Shown piece by piece: positions 52,360 through 61,881 of a stretch of 64,000 bases of DNA. Every line of letters starts with the position of its first letter. Position 1 is the first letter of the stretch. This stretch comes from Paraburkholderia sp. BL23I1N1 (GTDB lineage Bacteria; Pseudomonadota; Gammaproteobacteria; Burkholderiales; Burkholderiaceae), in the NCBI RefSeq assembly GCF_003610295.1, contig NZ_RAPV01000004.1:201865-265864 (forward strand), given 5' to 3'. The position numbers and the translations under genes were made by a program. The notes below the pieces were generated by a model. That model saw only the letters and a list, made by a program, of their open reading frames with translations, did no database searches and was not told the DNA's origin.

Positions 52360-52546
52360 CTGAAAAAAGAGCGAATAGGGTCTGCCGGAGAATCGCTTGA
52401 CGATGCCTGTGTGCGTCCGCTTATGATGAATTTGATCGTCCCTATCGGTCGACTTGGTGCGTTAGCCGTAGCCCCGGGGTCGGCGGTAATGGGTCGAGCC
52501 TGTGTGAAAACGCGTTGATCGCCTAAACTGGATTAACTCATTCAGC

Positions 52547-52796
52547 TTGGGTGACCGGATGAAGCGATTCATAGAAGGTGAAGATCGCAAGCAGGTGACG
52601 CTGCTTCCTGAATGCCTTGATGACTTCATTGCCGAGGACAATCCGGTCAGGATCATCGAGGCGTTCGTTGAAGAGCTTGATCTTGCATCGCTAGGCTTCG
52701 ATGGCGCAATGCCGTCTGCTACAGGACGCCCGTCCTATCATCCAGCAGTCCTGCTGAAGATCTATATCTACGGCTGCCTGAATCGGGTTCAATCGA
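52547..52796 (+). pseudogene. 5' fragment of a second IS1182-type transposase
   Basis: The first 83 residues (FIEGEDRKQVTLLPECLDDF, then TGRPSYHPAVLLKIYIYGCL) match the start of the transposase at 47022 but are clearly diverged. The coding match stops abruptly after LNRVQS at about 52796, where other sequence begins. A likely terminal repeat (GTGTGAAAACGCG, near 52501-52513) precedes it. The element was truncated by a later rearrangement. Confidence 0.88.
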
Positions 52797-52951
52797 GGTC
52801 CTTGCGTGCGTCTTTCATCAGGGTCCGGGCAATTAGCCCAACATGACCGTTTGTCGTACCGCAGTCCTTCACCTTCTCACGTCGCAATGAAAATGCAATG
52901 CAGTACCGCAACCATAGAAAACCGCGATTGAGCTTGTGCTCAAAGGGGAGC

Positions 52952-52988
52952 CCTTGTAGTACGAAAAATCCGTTTCTTGAGGGCACCC
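52952..52988. repeat. Tn3-family-like terminal repeat relic
   Basis: The 37 bases from CTTGTAGTACG through AAAAATCCGTTTC to CCCC follow the layout of a Tn3-type end (GTACG, then TTTTTCCG, final CCCC), with the outer end at 52988. The core is shared with the motif at 29709-29737. The 150 bp on its inner side carry no transposase gene. It cuts off the IS1182-type fragment, so it may mark the truncating event. Confidence 0.4.
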
Positions 52989-53148
52989 CATGTTCAATGT
53001 CACCAGTGCGGCTGGGCTCATGACTGGCTCCTGCGATCGCGCAGCAAAATGCCAGCTTGCCAGCCGCGGTAAAAGACGACATTTGTATCTTGCTAGAACA
53101 CGAAATTCTCATGTTGCTGCTACATCAAAAATGTTGATCATTAACATT

Positions 53149-53713
53149 ATGTAAAATTACCCTGATATCCGCGCTTCTGATCGCGTCGGCCACCCCGGCC
53201 TTCGCATGGAACCAGCGGCCGAATAACGTGGTTCCGGGTACGTACGTCGAATCTGCCGGTCCGGTGTCGATTTACCACTCGCCTAACGGCGGCGCAGAGC
53301 AAGCAATCCTGAACGAGATCGGGCACGCTCACGCAAGCATCCTAGTCGAGGCCTATTCGTTCACGTCCGCGCCGATCTATGAGGCGTTGGCCAACGCCAG
53401 GGCCCGCGGCGTCGACGTCCGGATTCTGGTCGACAAGGATGCCCGGGACTCTGGCTTCAGGGGCGCCGGCGCGCGTTACGAGCTGGCACACGGCGTACCG
53501 CTGCTGGTCGACGAAGTCGCCGGCCGCGGTATTGCCCATTCAAGGGTTATGGTCATCGACGCGGCCACGGTCATTACCGGCTCGTTCAATTTCACTCGAC
53601 AGGCGGAGACGACCAACGTCGAGAACCTGGTGGTGTTTCATGACAATCACCAGATAGCGGACACCTACACGGCCGTCTGGACCGCGCGCGCCGCGCAGGC
53701 AGCGCGCTACTGA
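53149..53713 (+). pseudogene. Phospholipase D-family nuclease with frame error at its start
   Basis: The frame encodes a signal peptide (ITLISALLIASATPAFA) and a single-HKD PLD nuclease of the plasmid Nuc type (ASILVEAYSFTSAPIYEAL, HSRVMVIDAATVITGSFNF). No start codon lies in frame before the signal peptide. The ATG at 53149 is one base out (ATG-T-AAA-ATT-ACC), as if a T had been inserted after it. The HKD motif reads HSR instead of HxK. Either the gene is dead or translation starts at a GTG (53228) without the signal peptide. Confidence 0.7.
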
Positions 53714-53884
53714 TACCAGCTTCAGATCTGGGCCGCATCTATGCGCGTGCACGGTCGCGACCGGGTGCTGTTGATCAATCATCGGCTGTTTGCTACCGTG
53801 GCGACAATCTCCACCCCGGCGACTTATGCGGATCGCATGCACGCCGTATTTTCACCTCGTTGTCGCATCCAGGCAAGCAAAGTA

Positions 53885-54196
53885 ATGACACCATCCCGAG
53901 CAGCGAACCGGCGGTTGCCTGATGCAATCCTGGATGCAATGAAGCCGATGAGCGTCTACACCGTTCAGCACCTGGCACCGCGCCTGTCTGCGCTCGCCCC
54001 GACGAACCTCGACATCCGCAAAGCGCTCGAGGGACTCGTCCATGAAGGGAAAGTCGAGGTGGCGGGCATGTTCATGAGAAGCGCCAGTTACAGGTTGAAT
54101 CCAGGCAACTGCCTGGAACGCCGCGAGGAATTGGCCGGCTACGCAGAATCGCTCGAGCGCGGCTCATCGCTCGCTCTGCTTGCCCGTGGGAAATAA
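53885..54196 (+). CDS. Winged-helix-like small DNA-binding protein
   Basis: The protein is 103 residues from the ATG at 53885; earlier in-frame starts give unlikely leaders. The pattern AILDAMKPMSVYTVQHLAP, LDIRKALEGLVHEGKVEVAG and ASYRLNP fits a winged helix, and the tail is helical. It is related in layout to the two copies at 17057 and 30072. It may be a regulator of the adjacent island. Family assignment is from secondary-structure pattern only. Confidence 0.55.
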   Translation: MTPSRAANRRLPDAILDAMKPMSVYTVQHLAPRLSALAPTNLDIRKALEGLVHEGKVEVAGMFMRSASYRLNPGNCLERREELAGYAESLERGSSLALLARGK

Positions 54197-54296
54197 GCCT
54201 CGATACGAACATCCGGAGAAACGGCGTGTGAATCCGAAGGGGCCGCCGGGCCTCATTGCCCAGCGAACCTAATTGAACGGAAAATCCGAGGGACGG

Positions 54297-54602
54297 ATGC
54301 CTGGAGTTACCCGTACCAAAGCATGGGCGCTCAGTTACGCGAAGGGCGAACTGGTCGATGCCGGGCGTGCTCGTTACGGACCACCAGTAGAAGGTCACTT
54401 GTCGACAGCGATTCGGCGATTGGAGGCAGCTCTCGACTTGGTTGATAGAGAAAGCGAAGACGCATTTAGCGTAGCGATGCGCGATGTAAATCTTTCCCTC
54501 GCTACGTTGAGCTTCTTTTGCGATGATGAATACCTCGATGAACGTCGACGCGACGCGCTCGACGCACTCGCAAATGCAGGAATCGATGTCACACAGTGCT
54601 AA
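54297..54602 (+). CDS. Unrecognised 101-residue helical protein
   Basis: It starts at an ATG after GAGGG. The product is soluble with two helical hairpins (HLSTAIRRLEAALDLVDRE, DVNLSLATLSFFCDDEYLDE). No motif is recognised. It precedes a 390-bp intergenic stretch (54603-54988) that contains no gene and probably holds the promoter of the vgrG operon; I could not fix promoter boxes there. Confidence 0.5.
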   Translation: MPGVTRTKAWALSYAKGELVDAGRARYGPPVEGHLSTAIRRLEAALDLVDRESEDAFSVAMRDVNLSLATLSFFCDDEYLDERRRDALDALANAGIDVTQC

Positions 54603-54988
54603 CTTGAACAACCTCTGGTTCGGGCAACTTCAGAACCTGGGAAATAAAGCACGCCCCTGCTGAACAAAGCCCCCGAACTGGACGATACCCTCAAGAGGCG
54701 AGCGAAATCGACCCATTTAGCATCGAAACTGTTAATTCATGTCACCAATCTGCCTTGGAATTATGCAGGCCTGATATGATCAGATGAAACCCTCCCCCCT
54801 TTCGCGTTCGATTGGTTTAAGGGATGGTCCTTAAGCATTTTATTGTGCGGCGACACGGCCCGCGCGTGTTAGCGGTATCGAACCTCTTGTCGGAATGCAG
54901 GTTTTACCGGTCGATCGATCGACTGCCGGATCGATAAAATCCTCTGTCGCTTTCGGCAATAAACACGAAAAAATACACTGGGGTGGAA

Positions 54989-57721
54989 ATGGATGCGCAG
55001 GATATTGTGAGAGCCATTCAGGGTGGCCTGATCCAGCAGGACCGTCTGCTGAAACTGGACACGCCGCTCGGGAGCAATGTGCTGTTACCGCAACGGGCGG
55101 TGGGCTGGTCGCGAATCGGGCGGCATTTCGAATTCACGCTTGACGTCCAGTCGCCAAACGGCAATATCAAGCTTAAAAAACTGATCGGCCAGCCGGTAAC
55201 CCTGTGGCTTCAGCAGGCGGATAAATCCTATCGCCCCTTTCACGGCTATGTATTCGGCGTACGGCGACTGGGATCAGATGGCGGATTAACCAGCTATTCG
55301 ATCCGTTTTGCCTCGTGGATGAATTTCCTCAAATTCCGCCGCGACCAGCGTATCTGGCAGGACAAGTCCGCCGATGCCATCCTGACCGATGTATTCAATG
55401 CCCACCCCCAGGCGAAAGGTCACTTCCAGTTCAAGCTCTCAGCGCCGTTACCGCCGAGATCTTATTGCACGCAATATGAAGATGACTGGAATTTTGCTCA
55501 TCGGCTGATCGAAGAGGAAGGACTGTTCGGCTTCTGGACGCAGGGCGAGGACGGCAAGTCGCATACGCTGACAATTACGGACCGGCTTGACACGTTTGAA
55601 CCGCTCGCCCCGCAGACGGTGCAGTTTTCCCGCTACGGTACGAGCAGCGAACTGGACGCGCTGGTTCACTGGTCGAGCGAACGCACCCTGCACAGCGCGG
55701 TGCTGACAACCCGCACAGCCGACTACAAAAGCCCGTCGTCGCTCGCCAATCCGAAAGGCACCAGCATCCCCACGGTGTCGCACGAATTGCCGGACGAGCT
55801 GGAAGTCTACGAATACACAGGACCCTATAGTTACCTGAAGCAGGAACGCGGCGAGCACCTGTCGAAGATTCGCATGGAGCAATGGGAGTCGGAGGCGAAG
55901 CGGTTTTACGGTGTCGGCGGTGTGCGCGGCATCGACGCCGGTCGCTGGTTCGAACTCACCGGGCATCCCGAGCACGCCCCCGACGCTGCCGACAGGCGGC
56001 AGTTCGCGATCATCGAAACGGTATGGCTGATTGAGAACAACATTCCGGCATCGAGTCATCATGCGAACTTCCCGCACGGCCTGCAAAACCGGTTAACCCA
56101 GGCGCGCGAAAGCGCCCAGGACAGCCCGGCTTCCATCGTGCCGCACGCGGACGGCTCGGGTGGTTTTTTCCGCGTCGAGATAGAGGTCCAGCGTAAGTCC
56201 GTGTCGTTCCGCAGTCCGTTTGAACATCAGAAGCCCGTCATGCAGTTGCAGACAGTGACAGTGGTGGGACCCGGAGGACAGGAGGTCTATACGGACGAAC
56301 TGGGCCGCGTGAAAGTGCAGTTTCACTGGGACCGCATCGGCCAGCGCGATGACCGGAGTTCGTGCTGGGTGCGCGTCGCGCAGCCGTGGGCAAGCGGCGG
56401 CTTTGGCGGTATCCAGCTGCCGAGAATTGGCGACGAGGCGGTCGTATCGTTTCTCGACGCTGATCCAGACAGGCCGCTCATCACGGCACGCGTGGGCAAC
56501 GGCGCGAACCGGCCGCAGTGGAACCTGCCCGATCAGCACATGCTGTCGGGGTTCGTCAGCAAGGAAATCGGCGGCAGCCAGAACAACGTCTGGTTGAAGG
56601 ACGACACCACCGGACAGGTGCAGACGCAGATACGTAGCGATCACCTCGAATCGGGGCTGCACGCGGGGTATATCACGCGGGTAAGCGAACCGTCTGGTCG
56701 CGGCGAGAAGCGTGGTGAAGGCGTCGAGTTGCGCACCGACGGGAATGCGGCCGTGCGTGGCGCGCGCGGGCTGCTGCTGACGACTCATCCGCGCTCGGGC
56801 GCAACCGGAGACGCATTCAGCGTTGACGAAGTGAACCTCCAGTTGGCGAGCGCCCAGGATACGGCAGCGAGCCTCGCGCAGTCGGCTCAGACAGCAGGGG
56901 CACAGGATGGCGAGCAGAAGGCAGTCGCCAGTACCCTGAAAGCTCAGGCAAAGTCCATCCAGGGAGGCGGTGCGCTGAAGCAGTTCGAGCAGCCGCATCT
57001 CGTGCTGGCGAGTCCCGCTGGTGTCGCCACCAGCACGCCGGAGCAGATTCATCTGAGCAGCGGCAAGACCACCTCGGTCACGACTGGCGAGCACGTATCG
57101 ATCAGCACGGGCGGCGGATTCTTCGCCAGCGCCCGAAAAGCATTTCGCCTGTTCGTCGCCGAGGCAGGCATGCGACTCATCGCTGCAGCAGGTGACATCG
57201 ATGTGAAGGCGTTGAAGGACAGTATCAACCTGCTGGCAAAACTCAATGTCACGGTCACCGCCACCAAGATCACCATTAGCGCGCAGCAGGAAGTCGAGAT
57301 CAACGGCGGTGGTAGCTACACCCGGTGGACATCCGGGCAGATCAAGCACGGTACGTCGGGCGGCTTCGAGGTGCATTCGGCAAACCGGACGTTCACCGGG
57401 CCGGACAGCGTGAGCTCGCCGGCTATTCCGGCGTTGCCGCCCGAGAAAGAACAACTGCACTTTGCATTACAGGCACTGCAGGGCGAAGGGCCTCAGATTG
57501 CCAGCGAGCCATACGAGCTGTACAAGGGCAGCGCAAAGATCGGTGAAGGTGTCACAGATGAGTTCGGACGGATTGTCGTGAAGGATCACCAGACTGGCAC
57601 ACCGGCCTACACGGCCCGACTGAGCAACGGCGCGGAATATGACCTGAACGTGAAAGACGCGCTCGCAGCCGATCCTGATCACGTCGACCAGCTCACCAAC
57701 ATGGGCGAACGGCATAGCTGA
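54989..57721 (+). CDS. vgrG: VgrG spike protein of type VI secretion
   Basis: The protein is about 910 residues; a GTG at 54983 is an alternative start. The N-terminal gp27-like part (GWSRIGRHFEFTLDVQS, YCTQYEDDWNFAHRLIEEEG) and the gp5-like OB region (DELGRVKVQFHWDRIGQ, CWVRVAQPWASGGFGG) are typical. A DUF2345 and C-terminal extension (beta-prism-like repeats; later VTDEFGRIVV) follow. The extension probably docks the next-encoded PLD effector. No T6SS structural genes are nearby, so this is an orphan VgrG island. Confidence 0.95.
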   Translation: MDAQDIVRAIQGGLIQQDRLLKLDTPLGSNVLLPQRAVGWSRIGRHFEFTLDVQSPNGNIKLKKLIGQPVTLWLQQADKSYRPFHGYVFGVRRLGSDGGLTSYSIRFASWMNFLKFRRDQRIWQDKSADAILTDVFNAHPQAKGHFQFKLSAPLPPRSYCTQYEDDWNFAHRLIEEEGLFGFWTQGEDGKSHTLTITDRLDTFEPLAPQTVQFSRYGTSSELDALVHWSSERTLHSAVLTTRTADYKSPSSLANPKGTSIPTVSHELPDELEVYEYTGPYSYLKQERGEHLSKIRMEQWESEAKRFYGVGGVRGIDAGRWFELTGHPEHAPDAADRRQFAIIETVWLIENNIPASSHHANFPHGLQNRLTQARESAQDSPASIVPHADGSGGFFRVEIEVQRKSVSFRSPFEHQKPVMQLQTVTVVGPGGQEVYTDELGRVKVQFHWDRIGQRDDRSSCWVRVAQPWASGGFGGIQLPRIGDEAVVSFLDADPDRPLITARVGNGANRPQWNLPDQHMLSGFVSKEIGGSQNNVWLKDDTTGQVQTQIRSDHLESGLHAGYITRVSEPSGRGEKRGEGVELRTDGNAAVRGARGLLLTTHPRSGATGDAFSVDEVNLQLASAQDTAASLAQSAQTAGAQDGEQKAVASTLKAQAKSIQGGGALKQFEQPHLVLASPAGVATSTPEQIHLSSGKTTSVTTGEHVSISTGGGFFASARKAFRLFVAEAGMRLIAAAGDIDVKALKDSINLLAKLNVTVTATKITISAQQEVEINGGGSYTRWTSGQIKHGTSGGFEVHSANRTFTGPDSVSSPAIPALPPEKEQLHFALQALQGEGPQIASEPYELYKGSAKIGEGVTDEFGRIVVKDHQTGTPAYTARLSNGAEYDLNVKDALAADPDHVDQLTNMGERHS

Positions 57722-57759
57722 GCGCGACGCCCACCCTATTTATCAAAGAGGACGCAGAC

Positions 57760-59808
57760 GTGGCCCAGTTCCCACTCAAGACTCACAAGCCTGCAAAGGT
57801 CGCTATCGACGAGCAGACCCGGCAGGCGAAGAGTGCGCTTCAGTTCCTCGTCGAACACAGGGACATTAAAGAAAGACACGGAGACGGCACGTGCCCGATC
57901 ACCCGGGGTAACACCCTGAGCTTCATGATCTGCGGCGAAGATGGATTCAAACAGATCGCCAAGGACCTACGGGAAGCGAAACAGTCGGCGGACATCGTCT
58001 GCTGGGGTTTCGATCCGGGCATGGAGCTCGAGCGGGGCGGCGACACCTGGCCGCGCGGCATCCGTTATGGCGAGCTGCTCGACGAAATCACGAAGCGCAA
58101 CGAGAGTCCGGTCACGGTGCGCCTGCTGATCTGGTACGACGACGATGGGTCCAAGGTCCAGAACAACATGCCCGGATTAACCGACGTCCCCGTCTCCCGC
58201 CTGGGGCACCCGATCCAACGGTACGGATTGCAGCAGGACCCACCTTACAAGGATTCGACGCGCAATCAATACTGCATCGACTGGTGGAACGTGAACTTAC
58301 CGGGCGGCAAGAGTGGCAGCGGCACGAATCCGCGGTTGCAAGTTGTCCTTCGTGGTGTCTCGCAAGCCGATGCGACCGCCTTGCGGGCAGTCGCACCTGC
58401 TGAAGAGGACCAGCCCGTCAGCAGCACGCTCAGCGTAACCGACGAGAAAAGCCAGCTTGAAAAATTTGCAACACACCACCAGAAACCGGTCCTGATCGAC
58501 TACGCCTACGACAGCGGCAGCAAGGCGGTGGGCTACGTCATGGGGCTGAATTCGGTAACTGACTACTGGGACCGGACTGCTCATGCGGTCGATGACCCGA
58601 AACGTGAGGTCCTCTCAGATAAACAGATCAGCGACGAGCTTGGCCGCGAGCTGTCAACGCAGCAGGCCCCGAGCAAGGACGGGCTGACCACCAGGCTTTA
58701 CAAGGGGGCGACGGGCATATTTTCGAAGCAGGAAGATCCACACGGTGAAGGTCACGAACACTATGTGCATGGTCGCCCCTATCAGGACTACGCATGCCGG
58801 GTCCAGGGGCCCGCGCTTGCGCAACTGCACTTCAACTTCGAGAACGGATGGGCAGCGGCACTCGGCCAGACGCTTCCGCTCCAGACTCCACCAGAACCAC
58901 CGGCGAAGATTCCGAAGGTGGCGGGAAATCCAGCGCATCTTGTCCAGATCCTGCGCACGCAGCCCCATGAGCGGGAGAAGTCGATCAAGGAGGTCTATTT
59001 TCAGGCAGCCAGTAGCGCCCGCAACTATATTTACATCGAGAACCAGTACTTCTTTTACCCCGAGTTTGCACGGAATCTGATCAAGACGCGGCAAAAGCAC
59101 TGCAACGACTGGATGAAAACGTCACAAAAGCCGGTCACCGAGATGCCGAAGCTGCACCTGTTCGTCGTGATTCCACATCCGGAGCGCGGAGAAATGGTGC
59201 CGCGTACCTACGATGCGCTGACCTTGCTTGGAGCCGGTTCATCGATGGCTGAACAGGGCGATCTGGCGGATAACGGCAAGCTTGATCCCGTCTATGGCAA
59301 AACTACCAGAGGTCACGGCGAGGTACTTGACCGCCCCAGTGCGGAAGAGCTTGAACGGACCCTCGGTCTTGAGGTGAGTGTCGCGCGCCTGCGCACGAGT
59401 GGCCCCGATGCGGACCACAACATGGCCTACCGTGAAATCTATATCCACTCGAAGCTGATGATCATCGATGATGCGTTCATCACCATAGGCAGCGCCAATC
59501 TGAATCAGCGCAGTATGTCGGTCGACAGCGAAATCAATATTGCTGCTACCGGTCAACTCTACGCGGCCGATCTGCGTCAGCGAGTATTCGCACTGCATTC
59601 CGGTGGGGATGTTACATATAGTGGTGATCCGAAAGACTTACCGGATGTATTTAAGCTGTGGACCAAGACTATGAACGACAATTTGTCGAAGATGAGGAAG
59701 GGACAGCCCATGACGGGCTTCTTGCTGCCATTCGAAGATCATCGCTCGACCACCACGCTGTACGGCTCGATCTCCGTGCCGTCCTCAAACGATCCCGTCG
59801 CCGTCTAG
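57760..59808 (+). CDS. Tle5-like phospholipase D effector of type VI secretion
   Basis: The protein is 682 residues, starting at a GTG 38 bp after vgrG with GAGGA upstream. Two PLD motifs are present: HQKPVLIDYAYDSGS in the middle and HSKLMIIDDAFITIGSANLN near the C-terminus. The second has the full HxKx4D with the GSxN extension. The layout and neighbours match Tle5 (PldA-type) antibacterial lipases. It would attack target-cell membrane phospholipids after delivery by VgrG and PAAR. Confidence 0.9.
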   Translation: MAQFPLKTHKPAKVAIDEQTRQAKSALQFLVEHRDIKERHGDGTCPITRGNTLSFMICGEDGFKQIAKDLREAKQSADIVCWGFDPGMELERGGDTWPRGIRYGELLDEITKRNESPVTVRLLIWYDDDGSKVQNNMPGLTDVPVSRLGHPIQRYGLQQDPPYKDSTRNQYCIDWWNVNLPGGKSGSGTNPRLQVVLRGVSQADATALRAVAPAEEDQPVSSTLSVTDEKSQLEKFATHHQKPVLIDYAYDSGSKAVGYVMGLNSVTDYWDRTAHAVDDPKREVLSDKQISDELGRELSTQQAPSKDGLTTRLYKGATGIFSKQEDPHGEGHEHYVHGRPYQDYACRVQGPALAQLHFNFENGWAAALGQTLPLQTPPEPPAKIPKVAGNPAHLVQILRTQPHEREKSIKEVYFQAASSARNYIYIENQYFFYPEFARNLIKTRQKHCNDWMKTSQKPVTEMPKLHLFVVIPHPERGEMVPRTYDALTLLGAGSSMAEQGDLADNGKLDPVYGKTTRGHGEVLDRPSAEELERTLGLEVSVARLRTSGPDADHNMAYREIYIHSKLMIIDDAFITIGSANLNQRSMSVDSEINIAATGQLYAADLRQRVFALHSGGDVTYSGDPKDLPDVFKLWTKTMNDNLSKMRKGQPMTGFLLPFEDHRSTTTLYGSISVPSSNDPVAV

Positions 59809-59819
59809 CCGGACCTCGC

Positions 59820-61466
59820 ATGAAAGCACTTCTCAATGCATTGCATATTGCCGCCGCTGCCTTGCTGCTGCTGGTAACCCCGGCTCACGCAGGCGCCCTG
59901 ACCTCTCTGGGTAACAAGCTGACCACTGCCATGTCTGACCTGCCACGTTACGAAAAACTGCCGCTCTTCGACCCGCACCGCAAGGACTTCACCTGCGTAT
60001 ATGAGGCACAACAGGTGCCGCCCCTCGATCCGCAGGCCGAGATGTGGTTCCAGCAGGCACTGGCGATGGATGATCCGAACGTCCCTATCGACAGGATCGA
60101 CTACGCAAAGATGTATCAGCTCTATTTGCAGGCCGCTGATCGAAACCACTGGAAAGCGATGCTCAATCTCGCGTCACTGATTCTGAGCAAACGCCCTGGG
60201 GTGCCGGAGCAGGATCCGGAAGCCGCGATCCAGTGGGTCGAGAAAGCAATAAAGCTGGGTATTCCCGATGCCTACGACCGGATGGGCGTGTATCACCTCA
60301 ACAGGCTGGTCAAGGGAGGTGACGCCACGAGCGCCTACGCCCTCTTCCAGCGAGCGGCAGATATGGGAAGCCCAGCAGCAATGGCGTTCCTTGGCGACAA
60401 ACTCTCCGGCACCTATGACGACCCGCGCGGAGAATTTTGGGGAAATTTGCCGATTGCGAGCAAGATGCTGGAATGCGCCCTTGCACAAGGTTACGGTCCG
60501 GCCGCTGACAAGCTCTCGTATATATACCGTGGAACCACGTCCGAATCGAAGTCTCGTGCGCTTCATGTTCTGCACGAAGGAGTCAAATTAGGTTGCGCGG
60601 AATGCGCGGACAATTTATCGACGGAATTCAATGGGTTCGGTCTTACAAGAGGAGAAAACCTAGTTGGTCACATAGACAAGGCACGTGCCCAGCGATACAG
60701 CAAGATTGGAGATGTCCTGAAACTCTATGGTGGGCGACTGAAACTGCCAAACCTCGACAAGGTGCTCCCGCTACCTCCAGCGCCATTGCCCAAGTGGGAT
60801 GGCAATGTACAAACTTTGATCAACGGTGCGAAGGCCGTCACGCCTACGCCCAAAGCGCAGCAGGGCGCAGCGCTGCAAGGCCGCGAATTCATCCCGCTCG
60901 GGCACGCCGTATCGCCACTGGAACAAAGCACGATCGCGGTCGCGGGTAACCAGATTGTGCCGCGCGACGGCTACTGGCTTGCTCTTTATGGCCCGGCGTC
61001 GGCCGCTAAAACCCAGCTGATTCCCGCTCGGCGAAACACACCCGAGCGCTATCAGGTTGGCGAACGCTTCGAGGCATCCTCATTAGACTGGCTCGCCGCC
61101 GACCACGTGCAATGGCACTATCTCGGCGAAGCCTATGCCCTGCCCCCACAGCGTGACGATTTCCTGAGGCACATGATCAATACCGGGTTCCTGCGTGAAG
61201 TCCCTGAACCCGCTTCACCAGTCCTGTGCAATGGCAGGCAGCGATGCCCGCAAACCGGGATATGGGAAGGCCGCGTCGCGAGCGATCATCCGATGGCGGT
61301 GCTGTACAACCGGTGGGACCGACAGGCGTTCGTCGAGAAGGATCACGCGTTTCCGCACCCGGGCGGGCAGTTTATCGACATCGCCACCGGAGATCTGCAA
61401 TGGACATACCTGGGCAGTCCCAACGGGGATACAGGAATGCCTGGCATCCTCAACATCCTCCTGTAG
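59820..61466 (+). CDS. Sel1-repeat putative immunity protein of the PLD effector
   Basis: The protein is 548 residues with a signal peptide (ALHIAAAALLLLVTPAHAG). Sel1-like repeats cover about residues 85-290 (MYQLYLQAADRNHWKAMLNL, ALFQRAADMGSPAAMAFLG). A C-terminal domain of about 250 residues follows. Periplasmic Sel1-repeat proteins encoded next to Tle5 effectors act as their immunity factors (Tli5-like). Position 11 bp after the effector fits this. The C-terminal half is unrecognised. Confidence 0.82.
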   Translation: MKALLNALHIAAAALLLLVTPAHAGALTSLGNKLTTAMSDLPRYEKLPLFDPHRKDFTCVYEAQQVPPLDPQAEMWFQQALAMDDPNVPIDRIDYAKMYQLYLQAADRNHWKAMLNLASLILSKRPGVPEQDPEAAIQWVEKAIKLGIPDAYDRMGVYHLNRLVKGGDATSAYALFQRAADMGSPAAMAFLGDKLSGTYDDPRGEFWGNLPIASKMLECALAQGYGPAADKLSYIYRGTTSESKSRALHVLHEGVKLGCAECADNLSTEFNGFGLTRGENLVGHIDKARAQRYSKIGDVLKLYGGRLKLPNLDKVLPLPPAPLPKWDGNVQTLINGAKAVTPTPKAQQGAALQGREFIPLGHAVSPLEQSTIAVAGNQIVPRDGYWLALYGPASAAKTQLIPARRNTPERYQVGERFEASSLDWLAADHVQWHYLGEAYALPPQRDDFLRHMINTGFLREVPEPASPVLCNGRQRCPQTGIWEGRVASDHPMAVLYNRWDRQAFVEKDHAFPHPGGQFIDIATGDLQWTYLGSPNGDTGMPGILNILL

Positions 61467-61526
61467 ACCAACACTCGACAGGCGCGGCACCACAAGGCAC
61501 GAAACACAGCTGGAAGGGAGAACTCG

Positions 61527-61790
61527 ATGGTCCGTCAGGTCATTGTAGTTGGCGATTCGCTGGCACCGCACGGCGGCACCGTCACGACCGGTTCGAACGC
61601 CGACATCGTGGACGGCAAGCCGGTTGCCCGCAAGGGCGATACGGTCGAATGCAAGGAGCACGGAACGCAGACCATCGCGGAGGGCGATGGAAACAGCGTG
61701 TTCGGCGGCAGCCCGGTGGCCCTGCATGGCCACCGGGCTGCCTGTGGATGTACGCTCGTAAGCCGCAACGCTACCTTGTCAATGGGGTAG
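61527..61790 (+). CDS. PAAR-domain spike tip protein
   Basis: The protein is 87 residues. The repeated short strands (VGDSLAPHGGTVTTGS, VARKGDTVECKEHG, NSVFGGSPVALHGHRAACGC) match small PAAR proteins, with His and Cys residues for the zinc at the cone tip. It would cap VgrG. The coding sequence contains a perfect 15-bp inverted repeat at 61707-61742. Confidence 0.93.
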   Translation: MVRQVIVVGDSLAPHGGTVTTGSNADIVDGKPVARKGDTVECKEHGTQTIAEGDGNSVFGGSPVALHGHRAACGCTLVSRNATLSMG

Positions 61791-61881
61791 CTGTTGACCT
61801 CAGCCGACGCCATCTGCGACGCTGAACAAACGCATAGGGCCCGGGCAACCGGATCTACGACGTGCGTCAATTGAGGCTCTT

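Noticed and set aside
52789..53112. Minus-strand frame next to the transposon-end relic considered as a transposase or resolvase fragment
   Set aside because: I could not match it to any recombinase motif; it is left as unassigned relic sequence.
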